A stretch of 5,015 nt of DNA from Bacteroides sp. (GTDB taxonomy: Bacteria; Bacteroidota; Bacteroidia; Bacteroidales; Bacteroidaceae), in assembly GCA_030529405.1 (NCBI GenBank), contig JAUMWZ010000116.1:1-5015 (forward strand), in the 5' to 3' direction. Shown here piece by piece: positions 1 to 5,015 of the stretch; the stretch's first letter is position 1, and each line of letters begins with the position of its first letter. The notes below the pieces were generated by a model, which saw only the letters and a program-made list of their open reading frames with translations, ran no database searches and had not been told where the DNA came from. Position numbers and translations under genes: made by a program.

Positions 1-972
1 TTGTATATGTATGTCAGAAACCCACATCTCTTAGTTACTACCGAAGACAGAATAATGAACAGGGTGGTGCTGAAAGAAACTGTTGAAGAGGAGATAAATA
101 AAAAGCCTAAACTGATAGATTTGTTTACTCCTGAAAAGTCTTTGGCTAGCGTTGAAAAGGTCGATTTCAGGCTTAAAAGACCTAATTGGTGGGTAACGGG
201 AGGAAACTTCTCGTTGCATCTAACGCAGAACTCTGTGTCAGAAAACTGGCATAAAGGTGGAGAGAATAACTATTCAGGTTTGTTTCAAATGTTTCTGTTC
301 GCAAACTATGACAATAAGAGGAATGTTTTGTTTGAAAACAAACTTGAGGTTAAAATAGGTCTGCACTCAACCCCTTCTGATAAAGCACATAAATATCTCA
401 TAAATACTGACCTTAGCAGGTTTACTACTAAATTGGGCGTAAAGGCTTTTGATAAATGGTATTACAGCTTTTCTGCAGACTTCAAGACTCAGCTGTTTGA
501 TGGATACAGAGCCAATAACGACAAAAAAGTATCTTCTTTGCTCTCGCCAGCAGACTTGTCTGTCAGTGTCGGTATGGACTATAAACTAAGAACTAAGAAA
601 CTTAATCTTTCGGTGTTTATATCGCCTTTAACCTACACGATGAGGTATGTTCACGACCAAGATTTAGATGTTACACGTTTTGGTGTAGATAAAGACAAAC
701 GCGCAAAAAACTCATTCGGTTCTAAGCTAAAACCTGTGTTAAACTGGGATATACTGAAATATATCAAGTTTGAATCTAAACTAGAGTTCTTGACAAACTA
801 TCATTGGGCGCGTGTGGAATGGGAAAACAAGATAGACTTTGTGTTAAACAGATATCTATCTACACAGCTTTTTGTGCACGCAAGGTTCGATGATAGCTCA
901 AAGAGAGTAAAAGATGAAAGCTTTTTCCAGTATAAACAGATGCTTAGCTTCGGCATAAATTACAGATGGTAA
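1..972 (+). CDS. DUF3078-type outer-membrane beta-barrel protein, 5'-partial
   Basis: This is probably the C-terminal part of a Bacteroidetes outer-membrane protein of unknown function. The frame is open from base 1 with no upstream stop and no signal peptide, so the TTG at position 1 is unlikely to be the true start and the N-terminus lies left of the window. About 323 codons are visible. Numbering from the first codon, residues 63-94 carry a Trp- and Gly-rich block with the core N82-W83-x-K-G-G-E88, which I recognise as typical of DUF3078 proteins. The rest alternates polar and hydrophobic residues in short stretches, as in beta-strands, and the chain ends in Tyr-Arg-Trp; a terminal aromatic residue is the usual outer-membrane barrel signature. 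No catalytic motif is apparent. It is followed by a 64-base gap before rseC, with no clear terminator, so co-transcription with the rnf cluster is possible but unproven. The family call is from memory of the motif. Confidence 0.72.
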   Translation: MYMYVRNPHLLVTTEDRIMNRVVLKETVEEEINKKPKLIDLFTPEKSLASVEKVDFRLKRPNWWVTGGNFSLHLTQNSVSENWHKGGENNYSGLFQMFLFANYDNKRNVLFENKLEVKIGLHSTPSDKAHKYLINTDLSRFTTKLGVKAFDKWYYSFSADFKTQLFDGYRANNDKKVSSLLSPADLSVSVGMDYKLRTKKLNLSVFISPLTYTMRYVHDQDLDVTRFGVDKDKRAKNSFGSKLKPVLNWDILKYIKFESKLEFLTNYHWARVEWENKIDFVLNRYLSTQLFVHARFDDSSKRVKDESFFQYKQMLSFGINYRW

Positions 973-1036
973 CGAATGTCGAGAGTGGTTTGATATGTAA
1001 TGATAGGATAAGATAAAGAGATTTCATCGTAAGAAA
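973..1036 (+). other. Intergenic gap before rseC, GATA-rich, no clear promoter
   Basis: This is the longest gap in the window. It holds four copies of GATA (starting at 992, 1002, 1007 and 1012) in a purine-rich stretch. I looked for a Bacteroidetes-type promoter (a TTG-type -33 element and a TAnnTTTG -7 element): a TTTG lies at 989-992 but no matching -7 box follows at the right distance. No GC-rich hairpin with a T-run is present, so there is no sign of a terminator for the upstream gene. A degenerate promoter for the rnf operon could still lie here. Confidence 0.4.
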
Positions 1037-1456
1037 ATGAATAACGGAGTAATAGAACATAGTGGTATTATACAGCGCATAGAGAGGGGAAAGGTATATG
1101 TTCTTATTGAACAAAAATCAGCTTGTAGCTCTTGTAGCGCCAATAAATATTGTTCTTCCTCTGAAAAGACTAATAAAATAATAGACGTAGAATGTGTAGA
1201 TGCAGAAAGGTATAATGTCGGCGATAGGGTAAATGTTGTTGCAACATTGAGCATGGGAAGAAAGGCTGTTTTGCTTGCATTCATTGTCCCATTCCTTATC
1301 TTGATTGTTTCGTTGTTTGGTCTTATGGCATTTACGAATGACGAAATTGTATCTGGACTTTTATCTATATTGTTCCTTGTTCCATACTATATATACTTGT
1401 GGTTCAAACGATATACAATGAAGAAAAGTTTTGTATTTACTTTGAAAGCAATTTAA
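1037..1456 (+). CDS. rseC: RseC/MucC family membrane protein (SoxR-reducing system type)
   Basis: This is a 139-residue inner-membrane protein of the RseC/MucC family. In E. coli, RseC is a positive modulator of sigma-E and, with the Rsx (Rnf) complex, helps keep SoxR reduced; in Bacteroidetes it commonly heads the rnf operon, and its exact role there is not settled. The family layout is visible: a cytoplasmic N-terminal part of about 75 residues with a cysteine cluster at C30, C33 and C39 (C-x2-C-x5-C) plus C53, then two hydrophobic helices at about 77-99 and 104-122, and a short basic C-terminus. The length is close to the usual 135-160 residues. The ATG at 1037 is the natural start because the frame opens there with the typical N-terminal sequence; it follows an A-rich leader (AAGAAA) without a Shine-Dalgarno sequence. 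rnfB begins 16 bases after the stop. The cysteines may sense or pass on redox state, but that is inference. Confidence 0.88.
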   Translation: MNNGVIEHSGIIQRIERGKVYVLIEQKSACSSCSANKYCSSSEKTNKIIDVECVDAERYNVGDRVNVVATLSMGRKAVLLAFIVPFLILIVSLFGLMAFTNDEIVSGLLSILFLVPYYIYLWFKRYTMKKSFVFTLKAI

Positions 1457-1472
1457 TATAATAATTCTATTT

Positions 1473-2537
1473 ATGAATTTAATTCTGATAGCAGTACTCT
1501 CTTTAAGCATCATAGCACTTGTTCTCGCAGGTGTTCTGTATGTTGCATCAAAGAAGTTTGCAGTGTATGAAGATCCGAGAATATCCAAGGTTAATGAGGT
1601 GCTTCCACAAGCTAACTGTGGTGGGTGTGGATATCCCGGTTGTGGCAGTTTTGCAGATGCTTGTGTTAAAGACGGACTTAATGGAAAGTTTTGTCCAGTA
1701 GGCGGACAAGCAGTTATGTCGCAAGTTGCGAGTATACTAGGTGTCTCTGCCGAGGAAAAAGAGCCTACTGTGGCAGTAGTAAGATGTAATGGAACTTGCG
1801 AACACAGACCAAGGCTGAATCAATATGATGGAGCCAAGAGTTGTGCAATAGCGGCTATGCTCTATGGTGGAGAAACGGGTTGTAGCTATGGCTGTTTAGG
1901 TTGCGGCGACTGTGTTTCTGTTTGCGACTTTGATGCCATACATATTAATCCAAAAACAGGTCTGCCAGAGGTTGATGAAGATAAGTGTACATCTTGTGGA
2001 GCCTGCGTAAAGGCTTGTCCTAAGAATATAATCGAGATAAGACCTAAAGGAAAGAAATCAAGACGAGTATATGTTTCTTGTGTGAATAAAGATAAAGGGG
2101 CATTGACAAAGAAGGCTTGCAACGTTGGTTGTATAGCTTGTACCAAGTGTCAAAAGACTTGTCCGTTCGAAGCAATAACCATTTCAGACAACTTAGCATA
2201 TATAGATCCTTACAAATGTAAGTCGTGCAGAAAGTGTGTTGAGGTCTGTCCGCAAAACACAATTATAGAACTAAACTTCCCACCAAGAAAGCCTAAGGAA
2301 GAAGTAACAAAAGAAAAAGTTACTATTGTAAAAGAAAAGGTAACAGATGCAGTTAGTCCAAAGCAGGAGGTTGTTAATAATAAAGTTTCGGAAGTAGATA
2401 AACCTAAACTAGAACTAGCTGATACTAAATTGACAGCAACTAATACTAAATCGGAATTAGTAAATGAGAAAGTGGAAGTTGTGAAAGAAAAATCAACAGA
2501 GTCTTCAGAACAAAATACTAATATAACAGAACCGTAA
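1473..2537 (+). CDS. rnfB: Rnf complex subunit B, polyferredoxin with long charged tail
   Basis: RnfB is the cytoplasmic-facing iron-sulfur subunit that accepts electrons from reduced ferredoxin and feeds them into the Rnf complex. The 354-residue product starts with one membrane anchor (about residues 3-25). Next comes the RnfB-type 4Fe-4S domain with C49, C52, C57 and C74 (C-x2-C-x4-C-x16-C). Four ferredoxin-type C-x2-C-x2-C-x3-C motifs follow: C141-C151, C172-C182, C220-C230 and C249-C259. The last Cys is followed by Pro in three of them and by Asp in the first. Further cysteines (105, 109, 124, 137, 203, 216) fit the longer RnfB form known from Bacteroidetes and clostridia, unlike the roughly 190-residue E. 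coli RsxB. From about residue 275 to the end there is an unusual 80-residue Lys/Glu/Val/Thr-rich tail with no cysteine. The ATG at 1473 places the anchor correctly and follows an A/T-only leader. rnfC begins 3 bases after the stop, which suggests translational coupling. Confidence 0.96.
   Translation: MNLILIAVLSLSIIALVLAGVLYVASKKFAVYEDPRISKVNEVLPQANCGGCGYPGCGSFADACVKDGLNGKFCPVGGQAVMSQVASILGVSAEEKEPTVAVVRCNGTCEHRPRLNQYDGAKSCAIAAMLYGGETGCSYGCLGCGDCVSVCDFDAIHINPKTGLPEVDEDKCTSCGACVKACPKNIIEIRPKGKKSRRVYVSCVNKDKGALTKKACNVGCIACTKCQKTCPFEAITISDNLAYIDPYKCKSCRKCVEVCPQNTIIELNFPPRKPKEEVTKEKVTIVKEKVTDAVSPKQEVVNNKVSEVDKPKLELADTKLTATNTKSELVNEKVEVVKEKSTESSEQNTNITEP
2304..2345 (+). repeat. Imperfect 21-bp tandem duplication in the rnfB tail
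   Basis: Two adjacent 21-base units (2304-2324 and 2325-2345) share an AAAAGAAAA core and encode V-T-K-E-K-V-T and I-V-K-E-K-V-T. A third related unit, V-V-K-E-K-S-T, occurs at residues 336-342 of RnfB. The unit is seven residues long, so it keeps frame and heptad phase. It suggests that the tail grew by slippage or local duplication. Confidence 0.6.
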
Positions 2538-2540
2538 ACT

Positions 2541-3878
2541 ATGCTAAAAACATTCTCTATGGGTGGTATTCACCCTAACGAAAATAAGCTGTCTGCAAAC
2601 AGACCTATAAGAAAGGCGATGGTTCCTAATAAAGTAGCTATTTTGTTGGGACAACATATAGGTGCGCCAGCTAAGCCGATAGTCAAGAAAGGCGATATGG
2701 TTAAGGTTGGAACAAAGATTGCAGAACCTAGTGGGTTTGTATCAGCATCAATACACTCGTCAGTAAGCGGAAAGGTAAGCAAGATTGACAATATCATAGA
2801 TGCATCAGGATATGCAAAACCTGCTATATTCATAGATGTTGAAGGCGATGAATGGGAAGAAACAATAGACAGAAGTGCAGAAATAGTAAAAGAATGCAAT
2901 CTTTCTCCCTCTGACATTATAAGCAAAATATCTGACAGTGGTATAGTTGGACTTGGTGGAGCTTGTTTCCCCACACAAATTAAACTTATGCCTCCGCCTT
3001 CATTCAAAGCAGAGTGTCTTATAATAAATGCTGTAGAATGCGAGCCATACCTAACATCTGACCATCAAGTTATGCTTGAACATAGCGATGAAATTCTTGT
3101 TGGAATTTCCATAATAATGAAAGCTATTGGTGTGAGCAAGGCATATGTGGGAATAGAAAATAATAAGAAAGATGCCATAGAATTATTTACTAATAAGGCG
3201 AAAGAATATAGCGGAATAGAGGTTGTTGCTTTGAAAGTTCAGTATCCGCAAGGAGGCGAAAAGCAACTTATAGATGCCGTTTTAGGCAGGAAAGTGCCAA
3301 GTGGTGCATTGCCAATATCTACTGGTGCAGTAGTTCAGAATGTTGGTACTGCCTTTGCTGTTTACGAAGCCGTTCAAAAGAATAAACCTTTGTTTGAACG
3401 TGTGGTTACAGTAACTGGTAAGTCTGTTAAAGATCCTTCAAACCTTTTAGTTCGCATCGGAACATCGATAAGAGAAGTTATAGAAGAATGTGGTGGTGTA
3501 CCATCAGATACAGGTAAGGTTGTGGGAGGTGGACCAATGATGGGCAATGCACTTTCTAACATTGAGGTTCCCGTTTCTAAGGGTAGTTCGGGAGTACTCT
3601 TGATTACCAATAAAGAGGCAAATAGGGGTGAGGTGCAAGACTGTATTAGATGTGCTAAGTGTGTAAATGTTTGTCCTATGGGATTAGAGCCTTATTTGCT
3701 CGGACTTCTTGCAGAAAACACTCTGTTTGACAGAATGGAGAAAGAAAAGATTATGGATTGCATAGAGTGTGGCTCTTGTCAGTTTACTTGTCCTGCAAAT
3801 AGACCTTTGCTTGACTATTGTAGACTTGGTAAAAACAAAGTGTCTGCAATTATCAGAGAAAGACAAATGAAAAAATAG
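2541..3878 (+). CDS. rnfC: Rnf complex subunit C, NADH- and FMN-binding iron-sulfur protein
   Basis: RnfC is the peripheral cytoplasmic subunit where NAD+ is reduced (or NADH oxidised). The 445-residue product has the family domains in order. An N-terminal barrel-sandwich (lipoyl-like) region spans about residues 27-82, with V-K-K-G-D followed by the S-x-S-G-K-V type turn. The complex-I 51-kDa-like domain includes the glycine-rich nucleotide segment G-L-G-G-A-C-F-P-T at about 137-145 and the FMN-site segment N-A-V-E-C-E-P-Y at about 163-170. The Y-P-Q-G-G-E-K-Q-L segment lies near 235-243, and a further Gly-rich G-G-G-P-M-M-G lies near 329-335. Two 4Fe-4S motifs follow at C368-C371-C374-C378 and C407-C410-C413-C417. 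The protein stops soon after, without the long Ala/Lys-rich extension of E. coli RsxC, and is the usual length for Bacteroidetes and clostridia. The ATG at 2541 lies 3 bases after the rnfB stop. No lesion is seen. Confidence 0.97.
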   Translation: MLKTFSMGGIHPNENKLSANRPIRKAMVPNKVAILLGQHIGAPAKPIVKKGDMVKVGTKIAEPSGFVSASIHSSVSGKVSKIDNIIDASGYAKPAIFIDVEGDEWEETIDRSAEIVKECNLSPSDIISKISDSGIVGLGGACFPTQIKLMPPPSFKAECLIINAVECEPYLTSDHQVMLEHSDEILVGISIIMKAIGVSKAYVGIENNKKDAIELFTNKAKEYSGIEVVALKVQYPQGGEKQLIDAVLGRKVPSGALPISTGAVVQNVGTAFAVYEAVQKNKPLFERVVTVTGKSVKDPSNLLVRIGTSIREVIEECGGVPSDTGKVVGGGPMMGNALSNIEVPVSKGSSGVLLITNKEANRGEVQDCIRCAKCVNVCPMGLEPYLLGLLAENTLFDRMEKEKIMDCIECGSCQFTCPANRPLLDYCRLGKNKVSAIIRERQMKK

Positions 3879-3890
3879 GAAGATTAAATA

Positions 3891-4880
3891 ATGGAAAATA
3901 ATAAGTTAATAGTTTCTTTGTCGCCACATATTCATAGTGGCGACACTGTAAGAAAGAATATGTACGGAGTTATTATAGCGATGATTCCTGCATTCATAGC
4001 ATCTTTGTGGGCTTTTGGCTTGGGTGCGCTTGTTGTTACGGCTGTATCTGTTTTTTCTTGTGTCTTTTTTGAGTGGTTCATAACAAAGTTTCTCCTAAAA
4101 AAAGAAACAACAACTGTTACTGACGGCTCTGCTGTTATCACGGGAATGCTGTTAGCCTTCAATCTTCCGTCTAATCTTCCTGTGTGGATAATAATAATAG
4201 GTGCGTTGTTCTCTATCGGAGTTGTGAAGATGTCTTTTGGAGGATTAGGAAACAACATCTTCAATCCAGCCATTGCAGGGCGTATATTCTTGTTGTTGTC
4301 TTTCACTGCTCCTATGACAGACTGGCCTACCGTAGGACAAATAACCTCTTATGTTGATGTAGAAACATCTGCCACTCCGCTGTTCTTTATGAAAGAGATA
4401 GCCAACGGAAACCTTGAACATCTTGACAAGATACCAAGCCTTTGGAATTTGTTTATAGGAAACAATGGGGGTAGTCTAGGCGAAATAAGTGCTTTAGCAA
4501 TAATCATTGGCTTGATTTATATGCTTGTCAGACGGATTATCACTTGGCATATTCCTATTACAATATTATTGACAGTTTTTATTTTCTCGGGCGTTTTGCA
4601 CCTTGCTAACCCTGACATCTTTGTTTCTCCATTCTTGCATTTGCTTTCAGGAGGCTTACTTTTGGGAGCAGTCTTTATGGCTACCGACTATGTAACCTCA
4701 CCGATGAGCCACAGAGGAATGATTATCTTCGGTGTGGGAATAGGTGTAATCACTGTTGTGATAAGAGTGTTTGGCGACTATCCAGAAGGAATGTCGTTTG
4801 CAATACTTATAATGAACGCTTTCACTCCGCTCATCAATGCTTACTTCAAACCTAAACGATTCGGGAGGGCAAAAAGATGA
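3891..4880 (+). CDS. rnfD: Rnf complex subunit D, flavinylated membrane protein
   Basis: RnfD is an integral membrane subunit related to NqrB; it carries FMN bound covalently to a threonine and belongs to the ion-translocating core. The 329-residue product has the family hallmarks: S-P-H-I-H near residues 11-15, F-G-G-L-G-N-N-I-F-N-P-A near 116-127, and the late block A-T-D-Y-V-T-S-P-M near 263-271 followed by a Gly/Val-rich helix and G-D-Y-P-E-G near 295-300. About eight to ten hydrophobic segments are spread along the chain. The flavinylation motif, usually D-x-x-[ST]-G-A-T, appears as D156-V-E-T-S-A-T162, so T162 (codon 4374-4376) is the predicted FMN site, with Ser replacing Gly. The ATG at 3891 comes 12 bases after rnfC and follows a weak GGAAG at 3878-3882. 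The gene ends in an ATGA overlap with rnfG. Its length matches the family. Confidence 0.96.
   Translation: MENNKLIVSLSPHIHSGDTVRKNMYGVIIAMIPAFIASLWAFGLGALVVTAVSVFSCVFFEWFITKFLLKKETTTVTDGSAVITGMLLAFNLPSNLPVWIIIIGALFSIGVVKMSFGGLGNNIFNPAIAGRIFLLLSFTAPMTDWPTVGQITSYVDVETSATPLFFMKEIANGNLEHLDKIPSLWNLFIGNNGGSLGEISALAIIIGLIYMLVRRIITWHIPITILLTVFIFSGVLHLANPDIFVSPFLHLLSGGLLLGAVFMATDYVTSPMSHRGMIIFGVGIGVITVVIRVFGDYPEGMSFAILIMNAFTPLINAYFKPKRFGRAKR
3919..3945 (+). repeat. Perfect 9-bp inverted repeat just inside rnfD
   Basis: The arms TGTCGCCAC (3919-3927) and GTGGCGACA (3937-3945) are exactly complementary and flank a 9-base A/T-rich loop. The stem is much richer in G+C than its surroundings and begins 28 bases after the A of the rnfD ATG. 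It encodes the conserved S-P-H-I-H-S-G-D-T segment, whose residue order itself is nearly mirror-like, so part of the symmetry could be coding coincidence. No T-run follows, so it is not an intrinsic terminator. A role in translation or mRNA stability is possible but inferred. Confidence 0.5.
4864..4868 (+). promoter_or_regulatory. Shine-Dalgarno-like GGAGG ahead of rnfG
   Basis: GGAGG lies 8 bases upstream of the rnfG ATG, inside the last codons of rnfD (Gly-Arg). It is the only strong Shine-Dalgarno match before any start in this window; the others use A/T-rich leaders, as is common in Bacteroidetes. With the ATGA overlap it supports 4877 as the rnfG start, although the match may simply follow from the encoded Gly-Arg. 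Confidence 0.45.
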
Positions 4881-5015
4881 AAAAACTAAGTTCTTCTCTA
4901 AAAAATATGCTTTTAGTACTCACATTAGTCACAGCCATATCTGTTTCAATGTTGGCTTTAGTCAATGAGGTAAATTAAAAACCTATTAAATATGATAACT
5001 TAAAGATGCTAAACT
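4877..5015 (+). pseudogene. rnfG: Rnf complex subunit G start, interrupted by an in-frame stop
   Basis: RnfG is a small membrane-anchored subunit with a periplasmic FMN-binding domain, in which FMN is bound covalently to a Thr; it is needed for electron transfer through Rnf. The N-terminus is recognisable: M-K-K-L-S-S-S-L-K-N-M, one membrane helix (about residues 11-29), then V-N-E-V. This matches Bacteroidetes RnfG proteins, which continue with T-K-x-P-I. Here codon 34 (4976-4978) is TAA, and the same frame then reads K-P-I-K-Y-D-N-L, so the homology appears to resume after the stop. The other two frames hit stops at 4987 and 5001. A base substitution to TAA therefore fits better than a single indel at that point. 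Only 12 codons remain before the window ends, so the fate of the FMN domain is unseen. The start overlaps rnfD by ATGA. A real nonsense mutation, a sequencing error near a contig end and a decaying gene are all possible. The gene identity is firm; pseudogene status is provisional. Confidence 0.65.

Noticed and set aside
1..3. TTG at base 1 as the true start of the first gene
   Set aside because: The frame is open at the window edge, no signal peptide follows as expected for an outer-membrane protein, and the start is more likely outside the window.
989..1015. A Bacteroidetes -33/-7 promoter in the gap before rseC
   Set aside because: A TTTG is present but there is no TAnnTTTG at the expected spacing, so it cannot be called from sequence.
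2570..3007. A 145-codon open frame on the minus strand opposite rnfC
   Set aside because: It lies wholly inside a strongly supported rnfC with intact domains; the translated sequence shows no recognisable motif and looks like the complement of conserved coding sequence.
3919..3945. Intrinsic terminator between rnfC and rnfD
   Set aside because: The hairpin lies inside rnfD and is not followed by a run of T, so it does not look like a terminator.
3932..4306. A 124-codon open frame on the minus strand opposite rnfD
   Set aside because: It overlaps conserved rnfD motifs, has no independent start context, and its Pro/Lys/Thr-rich composition follows from the membrane helices on the other strand.
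4976..4978. Stop-codon reassignment as the reason for the TAA in rnfG
   Set aside because: Complete genes in this window end properly at TAA (the barrel gene, rseC, rnfB), TAG (rnfC) and TGA (rnfD), and no other gene contains internal stops, so the standard bacterial code applies.

Overview
The window is a stretch of chromosome from an AT-rich member of the Bacteroidetes, most likely order Bacteroidales and plausibly Prevotella-like. This rests on a DUF3078-type outer-membrane protein gene, on the gene order rseC-rnfB-rnfC-rnfD-rnfG, and on starts that mostly follow A/T-rich leaders instead of Shine-Dalgarno sequences. The genus is inferred from resemblance only, because no database search was possible. 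All genes read left to right on the + strand, and I see no mobile element, RNA gene or CRISPR array.

Layout. Positions 1-972 hold the 3' part of a predicted outer-membrane beta-barrel protein (DUF3078 type) whose 5' end lies outside the window. A 64-base gap with no recognisable terminator or promoter follows. Then comes a tightly packed cluster: rseC (1037-1456), rnfB (1473-2537), rnfC (2541-3878), rnfD (3891-4880) and the beginning of rnfG (from 4877, overlapping rnfD by ATGA). Gaps inside the cluster are 16, 3 and 12 bases and then a 4-base overlap, so it reads as one operon. rnfE and rnfA would be expected just beyond the right edge.

How the genes work together. Rnf is a membrane-bound ferredoxin:NAD+ oxidoreductase that couples electron transfer to ion export. 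RnfB carries iron-sulfur clusters and takes electrons from ferredoxin. RnfC carries FMN, two 4Fe-4S clusters and the NAD(H) site. RnfD and RnfG carry covalently bound FMN in or at the membrane. RseC is a small two-helix membrane protein with a cysteine cluster, often encoded with rnf genes, whose E. coli homologue takes part in keeping SoxR reduced. The coupling ion (Na+ or H+) cannot be read from this sequence.

The main oddity is at the right end. The rnfG reading frame starts convincingly but meets an in-frame TAA at codon 34, exactly where homologues pass from the membrane anchor to the periplasmic domain. Lesser points are a long charged, partly repetitive tail on RnfB, a 9-bp perfect hairpin at the start of rnfD, and a Ser in place of Gly in the RnfD flavinylation motif. 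I do not see a previously undescribed system here; this is a recognisable energy-conservation operon with a few features worth checking.
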